Of a DNA stretch of 64,000 bases, positions 58,308-64,000 are shown one piece after another (the stretch's first letter is position 1; each line of letters starts with the position of its first letter). The position numbers were made by a program, and so were the translations under genes. The notes beneath the pieces are model-generated. The model was not told where the DNA came from. It made no database searches and saw only the letters and a program-made list of their open reading frames with translations. The stretch lies in assembly GCA_963678705.1 (NCBI GenBank), contig OY783203.1:25650535-25714534 (forward strand), in the 5' to 3' direction. The stretch comes from Panorpa germanica (taxonomy: Eukaryota; Arthropoda; Insecta; Mecoptera; Panorpidae).

Positions 58308-58442
58308 GGGCCTTATTCGTTAGTTTCACTCGCCTTTGATGTGATGGATTCCTTTTTTCCCTTATTGTCATACGATTTTTGGAAAAAAGTACAATTTTTT
58401 GACACATTACTAGCAAGCGAATCTCAGGAATACGGCACCAGG
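58308..58442. mobile_element. Mini-element with family G-like ends (about 135 bp)
   Basis: Left end GGGGCCTTATTCGTTAGTTT; the right end in complement is GGTGCCGTATTCCTGAGATT. These TIRs resemble those of family G (GGGGCGCTATTCCTGAGTT). It starts within 5 bp of the end of G3. Confidence 0.55.
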
Positions 58443-58544
58443 ATCCGCGGACTTACTACAGAATTGTTTTTAGACATATAAGTGGAAGAATTTTTCAAAA
58501 ACACCATATTTTCTGTCCTGTCCTTTCTTCAGCGTACACAAATC

Positions 58545-58760
58545 CTTCTACCATTGATTTACATTAGCAAGTTTGCATGCCGGAAAACCGGCGCTGGTTG
58601 TACATCAAACTAATACGCATGTTCAGTAAGGAATTTTGGAAGTGACAGCCAAACTTGCTTGGTCTTGCACCAAATTGCTTCTGCGCTATTTTCGACGACA
58701 GTTTCTCCGAGAGACATTACACCGTACACGGCTTTTAAATATTTATTTTATACAATTTGT
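58545..58760. repeat. Family W repeat, copy W2
   Basis: TTACATTAGCAAGTTTGCAT, GCCGGAAAACCGGCGCTGG, GCCAAACTTGCTTGG, CTTCTGCGCTATTTT and GAGAGACATTACACCG match the copy at 16976-17370. Confidence 0.62.
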
Positions 58761-58839
58761 GTACAAAAATAATAATTAATAATTATATTTAATATTCACA
58801 TTTATTTAATTGTATCATTAACCATTTTCACAACCTTTA

Positions 58840-59012
58840 TAATATAATTCTTCATGGGATACACAATCCAGCTGTTAGTAGTAAATGACGCATCATACAC
58901 ACACTCGTTACGTCTCTGTTTTATAAAGGAAATGGCAAATCATCGGATGTGATGTACCATAGAACTTTTTATAACGTTAAATGCCTTTATAAAATAAAGA
59001 GAGAAAATTACT
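58840..59012 (+). repeat. Fragment of the diverged family A subfamily (as A10)
   Basis: TTCATGGGATACACAA, CGCATCATACACACACTCGT, TACGTCTCTGTTTTATA and AAAATAAAGAGAGAAAATTA are the complement of parts of 20760-20945. It is cut by the family A copy starting at 59018. Confidence 0.6.
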
Positions 59013-59017
59013 TACTA

Positions 59018-59330
59018 ATGGGCTTGTGTCCTCATTTCCTAATGGTCGATTTTCCAGCTGTTGATTGAAATTGATGTTAATAAATGTATATTGGCGTTTT
59101 TATTTTAATAAATATCTAGTTGTTGACCGAGATATTGCAATTAAAAGTTTGAATTGTAGTTTTGGCGCTAGAAATGGTCGGCCATATTTGTGTGACGTTA
59201 AATGCATTTTAACGTCAGTTATTTGTTGAGTGGGTCAGTGCTGTGGTAATGTTTTGTAGCTGTTGGTAATCGAAATAATCAAGTCAAGTCAAAGAATAAT
59301 AAATTTTTATTTTATTTAACCCTGTAATAT
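59018..59330 (+). mobile_element. Family A TIR element, copy A7 (3' truncated)
   Basis: Starts ATGGGCTTGTGTCCTC and matches A4 to TTTTATTTAACCCTG at about 59325, where the similarity stops. Confidence 0.83.
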
Positions 59331-59424
59331 AATAAAAAAAAATTCTGAGTTTTCTTACTTCATAGTGTTAATCCGTAAACATTACTTTATGAATATAAGC
59401 TTAAAAACCGACCAACATTCAGTG

Positions 59425-59475
59425 TCGATCCTAAATGCCGCATGTTTAAGTCGCACCAATGTGTACGGAGCATAA
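59425..59475 (+). repeat. Family R fragment
   Basis: GCCGCATGTTTAAGTCGCAC followed by CAATGTGTACGGAGCAT matches the end of R2. Confidence 0.55.
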
Positions 59476-59689
59476 CATCTGTTCATAATTATATTCGAAT
59501 AAAATTTCTTTTTAAAAATGGAATTAAAATTTGAAATGAAACTACATATTATTTTATTGAATTGAAAGAAAGCATAAAAAAAACAGACGGGTACGCACTA
59601 GTAAGAATATAAGATTATAATAAATACACACCTGGAACATTATAAGTAAGATATTATTTTGAAGTTTTAAATTGTTTATTTGTTAAATA

Positions 59690-59910
59690 CTCGTACTACC
59701 TGTTACTCCAAACTCGGCGACCCTAAAAAAAGACCTGGTAGAGGTTAGGTACATTTTTGTTTGGAAATACCAAATTGTTTATGTGTGAAAATTCAAAATT
59801 AGAAATTACTATACTACGCTAGTGATATTTATTCCAACGTTCGAAAGCTCTATTAAGAACCTGAAGGAACCCGACGTCGACCGAATTATGGAATTATAGT
59901 TATATCAGTT
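59690..59910 (-). repeat. Family V repeat, copy V2
   Basis: CTACCTGTTACTCCAAACTC, AAAGACCTGGTAGAGG, GATATTTATTCCAACGTTCG, AAGAACCTGAAGGAACCCGA and CGACCGAATTATGGAATTAT are the complement of V1 in order. Confidence 0.7.
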
Positions 59911-60124
59911 ATCAGGGCAGAACTGATTATTATATTCAATGTTTAAAATTCGTTTGTTCGTTTGTGGAGTGATAATGAGACCTCATCGACGAAAAATGAA
60001 AGATATATTGTTTGAACAAATAGTGGTTTAAAATCCGTGACATAATTATCATTTATATCATTTGGTTGATAGCTTGTAAATTGTCGTAGTTAATAAAAAG
60101 AAACTAACATTTGCATTACTAACA
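59911..60124. other. No recognised feature
   Basis: Short AT-rich spacer. Confidence 0.35.
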
Positions 60125-60287
60125 TAAAAAGTATTCTATTTTCTCAAAAGTATTTTTAAAATACTTTTTGTATTTAAATACAAACATGAAATTTATTTTG
60201 TATTTGTTTAAAATTGAAAAATAAAGAGGTATTTGCATTTTGTATTTAAATACTTTTTAAAACTATTTGTGCAAACATCTCTGTCTA
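60125..60287. mobile_element. Small AT-rich MITE related to 10720-11508
   Basis: AAAATACTTTTTGTATTTAA, TTTGCATTTTGTATTTAAAT and the end CAAACATCTCTG parallel the subterminal repeats of the larger element. The exact left end is unclear. Confidence 0.5.
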
Positions 60288-61228
60288 GTAAGATAGCACT
60301 TGCATACCGCCTGAACCCGCCATAGGTGCAGTTTTGGTGGTATAGCAAACTGATTGATTGACTGTGAAAAAAGATCTTTTTTCTCTTTTACTCGTTCTAC
60401 ATATTTCACAGTTTTCTCGATATTTACTGAAGAACCTACTTAAAGTGTAGTGTCATATTTAGCAAAAAGATCACTGCTTGCATTTGAGATTGTACAAATT
60501 AATACTGGATAGAATTATGAATTTAGAGGGGAGGGGCAAACTAGCGGTGTAGAATATGCTATCAATTGCAATACGATGAATTGTTTCTGCGATTAAGTAT
60601 CTGTGTATCGTCGCAATCCCCTTGAAAAGTCGTCATTACTTTCCACGGGGAGCGAGGGGCACATGATATTTTTAGAGGGGTGATAAATAATCCAACGAAT
60701 TTTTTATAATTATTTTTCGACAAATTAAGTATATCGGTACTGTATGAATCATGAACTTTGCTGTGTATGGAATGTCATAGGCATAGGACGGTCGTGTTCG
60801 GGAGTCGTGCCGGAGTCCAGTGAAGCCATGTCGACACTGGCGTGCCGACGTTCCGACGAGCGACTCGCTAGGACTGTTTTTCCGGAGGTCACACAGTTTT
60901 CTTGGCTCAGTGCCATAATCAATAATATAACAATATTCGCACCTTACCTAAACTTGGCGCAATAGCGTACTTTATTTTTTTTTAAGTTATTAAAAATGAA
61001 TATTTTTAATAATTTCAAATTATTATTTGACTTTCGTTGAATGATTATTATAATATTACAATTGTTTAAAAAATAAAGAAGGTTTCTGCTTTGTTGACTT
61101 AATTGTTATTAACTCTTGTTAATAAGTAAATTGAGTTATTACCAGTGCAATAATGAAAGATGGTCTAAAAGATCATAAATAATATAATCAAATATCTCAG
61201 CGTAACTGTAGTTCTGGAATCATTGACT
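60288..61228. other. Unassigned, with a CG-rich patch at 60785-60905
   Basis: The patch (GTCGTGTTCGGGAGTCGTGC, GACGTTCCGACGAGCGACTC) stands out from its AT-rich surroundings and includes a plus ORF (60744-60965) of no recognised family. It lacks clear splice sites and is not a convincing Ly6 exon: its cysteine pattern does not fit. Confidence 0.3.
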
Positions 61229-61827
61229 ATGGGCTTGTGTCCTCATTTTTTAGTGGTCGATTTTTCAGTTGTTGATTGAAATTGATGTTAATAAATGTGT
61301 ATTGGCATGTCTATTTTATTAAATATCTATATATTGACGGAGATATAGCATTTAAAAGTTTGAATTGTAGTTCTAGCGCTATAAATGGTCGGCCATATTT
61401 GTATGACGTGAAATGCATTTTAACGTCAGTTATTTGTTGAGTAGGTCAGTGCTGTGGTAATGTTTCTGTAGCTGTTGGTAGTCAAATAATAATAAGTTTT
61501 TATTTGATTTAACCCTGCTAAGGCAGACATAATATTGAAACTTGATTGTTTCTTGAAATAGCTGTAAATAATATTTGATATTTTGATATATAAATACATA
61601 TAGCAGAGATTTATGAGCTGTAAGATTAGTAATCTTACACAAGGATTGTGATGTCACATGCACTTGGAATGTGTACAACGTTGAATCCCTTTAATAATTA
61701 AAAAGACAAAATGACTTTTTTAATTGTTAATATCTCTTAACACATAAGGAGTTATTAAAAAATAATTGAACATTTGAGGTTCAAGTAACCCACTTTGTCA
61801 ATATGTAGACATAGGACACAAGCCCAT
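61229..61827 (+). mobile_element. Family A TIR element, copy A8 (599 bp)
   Basis: Starts ATGGGCTTGTGTCCTC and ends AGGACACAAGCCCAT. Full length apart from a ~20-bp deletion near the right end (GTAGACATAGGACAC). The minus ORF inside is incidental. Confidence 0.87.
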
Positions 61828-62280
61828 TGGTCGTTGGCCCAGTTAATAAGGATTTAACCTCGGAGTTAAATATGATAAGCTGAAAACTTGTATAAATTTT
61901 TGTTTTGACATTTTATAAGTTCTCTCAAAATTCTCATAGAATCTCGTGTATGTAAGTTGTGATTTTCAAAGATCAAAGATCAAATAAAGCGGTTTGTTGT
62001 AAATATCTGGTTTCCTGTGGTTCATTTAGAGTTATTAGTAAAGTTGTGCAGCATGACATTTTCTTCAAATTTAATTCTATGAATTTCGTCGTGTGATCAA
62101 GGTTCCCAAGATATAGCGCGCAGAGTGGGAGGCGCATCCGTGTATTGAATAATGCTAACACGGGTTTTTATAGTAGAGAGACAGTGCAGGTTAATACTGC
62201 ACTTTCTGATAAAAATTCGAAATTTGGTACAATGAAAGAGTTTAATAAGTAGATAATTTTTAGGTGTAGAGCCACTTAAA
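61828..62280. other. No recognised feature
   Basis: No shared repeat; one 62-codon minus ORF without a domain. Confidence 0.35.
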
Positions 62281-62293
62281 CCCCCCCCCCCCC
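62280..62293. repeat. Poly-C tract
   Basis: An uninterrupted run of about 14 C, unusual in such AT-rich DNA. The length should be treated as uncertain because homopolymers are error-prone. Confidence 0.8.
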
Positions 62294-62370
62294 TTCTTGT
62301 TTTAAGGAGGTTTCAAAATGGCAGCCACCATGATCGTGTAAATGCGATATTTAAGTAACCGATATTAATA

Positions 62371-63140
62371 TCCCAGTAAACAATTTGGTGAAGTGCCCTA
62401 TTTAGTGACGTTTCTCTCACTATTTCACTTCAATTATAGTTCGCATCAACTTTATCTTCATTTGTATTCCGACAGGTGGAGTAATTTCGCCATCTGTAGC
62501 CGATAAAGTAGACATTTTATATGAAAAAATGTGAGAAACTGAACTATAACTATCTCTCACGCATCAGTTTCTCACATTTTTTTCACAACTATTAAGAAGC
62601 TTTAATATATTGAAAAAAATATTTATTTCCACCAAATAAGATTTGTTAATAGTTAAAAAATATTTTGTTGGTGGTCGGTGTTGGTAGATGGCTATACTTA
62701 ACGCGTAGTTGTAAATAAATATGTATATATATACGTAACAGAATACTCGTGTGTGCGTGCGCATCATGGTAATATACGACATACGACTAAATCATTTTTT
62801 ATATATTAATAAATCGTTTGTTAAATAGTAATAAATATTTGGTTAGGACAAAAAAATAGCTGCTAATAAATGATTTATTAACTGTTAATAAATATTTGTT
62901 AAGGATCTATCCTCTAATAAATTATTTATTAAATATTAACAAATCTTGTTAAATACAAAAAAATCCTTCTATCAGTGTACAGATGGCGAAATTACTCCAC
63001 CTGTCGGAATACAAATGAAGATAAAGTTGATGCGAACTAAATGAACTCTTTTATGACAAAAAAATGAACTCTTTTATGACAAAAAAATCATGACGCATCT
63101 AAAATATGATGTCAAAGTGACTCCAAAATGTTTATTGGGA
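62371..63140. mobile_element. Family B MITE, copy B4, rearranged with inverted duplication and insertion
   Basis: TA-TCCCAGTAAACAATTTGG at the left and TCCAAAATGTTTATTGGGA-TA at the right keep the TA flanks. The left part matches B1 to about 62553. A ~420-bp insert follows. Then the sequence GATGGCGAAATTACTCCACC and onward (about 62976-63040) is the inverse of 62415-62500. A 21-bp stretch at 63043-63087 is duplicated in tandem (ATGAACTCTTTTATGACAAA twice). Confidence 0.75.
62800..62955. repeat. Degenerate TTAATAAATATTTGTTA repeats
   Basis: At least six imperfect units (AATAAATCGTTTGTTAAATA, AATAAATATTTGGTTAGGA, AATAAATATTTGTTAAGGA, AATAAATTATTTATTAAAT) spaced 20-35 bp apart. They lie within the insert of B4. 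Confidence 0.55.
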
Positions 63141-63743
63141 TATTAATTATTTTTACGGAAAATGTTTGTTTTGAAATTATTTTATGGAAAGATCTGATTA
63201 AATTACGAAAAATGTATCAAGGACAACATTTTTTTTAAAAACTGATTGTTTACAAGTTAAAAGCGGTTTTATAAAGGAAAAAAACTTGGGCGCAACAAAT
63301 CTCAATTGTCACGCTGGTTATGTGATTGGCAGGAAGAAGGTTCTATATATGATGAGAAGTGATAGAAGTCCTGTAAAAGAGCAAATAAAAAAGCAGATAA
63401 CTGAAGAAAGTAAATATAATTTTCTAGATCCTCGAGATAGTTTTAGATATTGGTTATCTGTCGCGCTATCGTGTTTACCGAAATGTTTGTAAGATTTAAT
63501 ACAAATTACAATAATCCAATGCATGAGGAATGGACAGTCTCAAATTACAAGGTCACACATATCGAATTGCTCAGAGAGAAATCAAAAAATCTTCGTGCAT
63601 ATATTTTTTTGTTTTATTAAATTTTTTTTTCATTTGGAATATTTTACAATTTGATAAAATATTATTATTTTCTAACTTATGGCATATAATATAATTGAAA
63701 AAATAGATAGTGTTCTTTTTTGTTACAAAACAGTGAAAGAACA
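63141..63743. other. No recognised feature
   Basis: Two overlapping ORFs on opposite strands (63286-63524) have no recognisable domain. The rest is AT-rich. Confidence 0.3.
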
Positions 63744-64000
63744 ATGGGCTTATGTCCTATGTCTTAATTTCTATAAAAGTGTACTATATATTGATGAAGT
63801 GGGTTATTAGAACCTTAAATGTTCAATTATTTTTTAATAACTCATTATATGTTGGGATATATTAACAATTAAAAAAGTCATTTTGTCTCTTTAATTATTA
63901 AAGGGATTCAACGTTGTACACATTCCAAGTGCATGTGACATCACAATCCTTGTGTAAGTTTACCAACCTTACAGCTCATAAATCTCAGCTATATGTATTG
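63744..64000 (-). mobile_element. Family A TIR element, copy A9 (runs off the right edge)
   Basis: Starts ATGGGCTTATGTCCTATG and continues as A1 and A3 do (GTGTACTATATATTGATGAA, TTCAACGTTGTACACATTCC) to the end of the window. Confidence 0.87.

Noticed and set aside
60744-60965. Candidate exon 3 of the Ly6 gene
   Set aside because: The frame has cysteines but not the spacing of a Ly6 C-terminal half. It lacks a convincing acceptor and does not start in phase 1.
1-64000. CRISPR array, bacterial operon or endosymbiont DNA
   Set aside because: No regularly spaced repeats, no dense ORFs, no ribosome-binding sites. Composition and splice sites are those of an insect nuclear genome.
1-64000. Endogenous viral sequence
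   Set aside because: No frame reads as a viral protein. The only reverse transcriptase is of the non-LTR type.

Overview
The window looks like insect nuclear DNA. It is AT-rich, gene-poor and intron-dominated, with consensus GT-AG splice sites and a dense mosaic of eukaryotic transposable elements: tRNA-derived SINEs, LINE 3' ends with zinc-knuckle tails, mariner/Tc1 relics, hAT and PIF/Harbinger MITEs, and fold-back elements. No bacterial gene organisation, CRISPR array, rRNA or intact tRNA gene is visible. The order of insect cannot be fixed from the sequence alone. A hemipteran or another large-genome, TE-rich lineage is a guess.

I can support one host gene. Exon 1 (7170-7227, +) encodes a start Met and a signal peptide and ends in phase 1 at a gtaagt donor. 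Exon 2 (54549-54716, +) begins in the matching phase after a cag acceptor. It encodes the N-terminal half of a cysteine-rich Ly6/uPAR-type domain and ends in phase 1 at a gtcagt donor. Intron 1 would be 47,321 bp. I found no further exon, so intron 2 probably runs past the right edge. Nearly everything else is transposon debris in or beside this gene.

Layout. 1-7169 (upstream): an I/Jockey-like LINE 3' end, a ~637-bp TIR element (family A), and a Harbinger element carrying a MADF fragment and split by a hAT MITE. A SINE split by another MITE follows. 7228-54548 (intron 1): hAT MITEs, two long fold-back palindromes (19219-20220 and 25415-26378), mariner and Tc1 relics, three 3' ends of a second LINE family, SINEs, more family A copies, and the first of three copies of a ~1-kb TIR element (family G). 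54717-64000: two more G copies, family A and B copies, and small repeats.

Most informative for follow-up: (i) family A, at least nine copies with TIR ATGGGCTTGTGTCCT and one clear 4-bp target duplication, superfamily unassigned; (ii) family G, three ~1-kb copies sharing a short conserved ORF; (iii) the two large palindromes, which would form long hairpin RNA when the intron is transcribed; (iv) dated nesting chains with readable target-site duplications (LINE in hAT, hAT in Harbinger, MITE in SINE, MITE in family A). Names such as family A, B, G and H are local to this annotation. No database search was possible.
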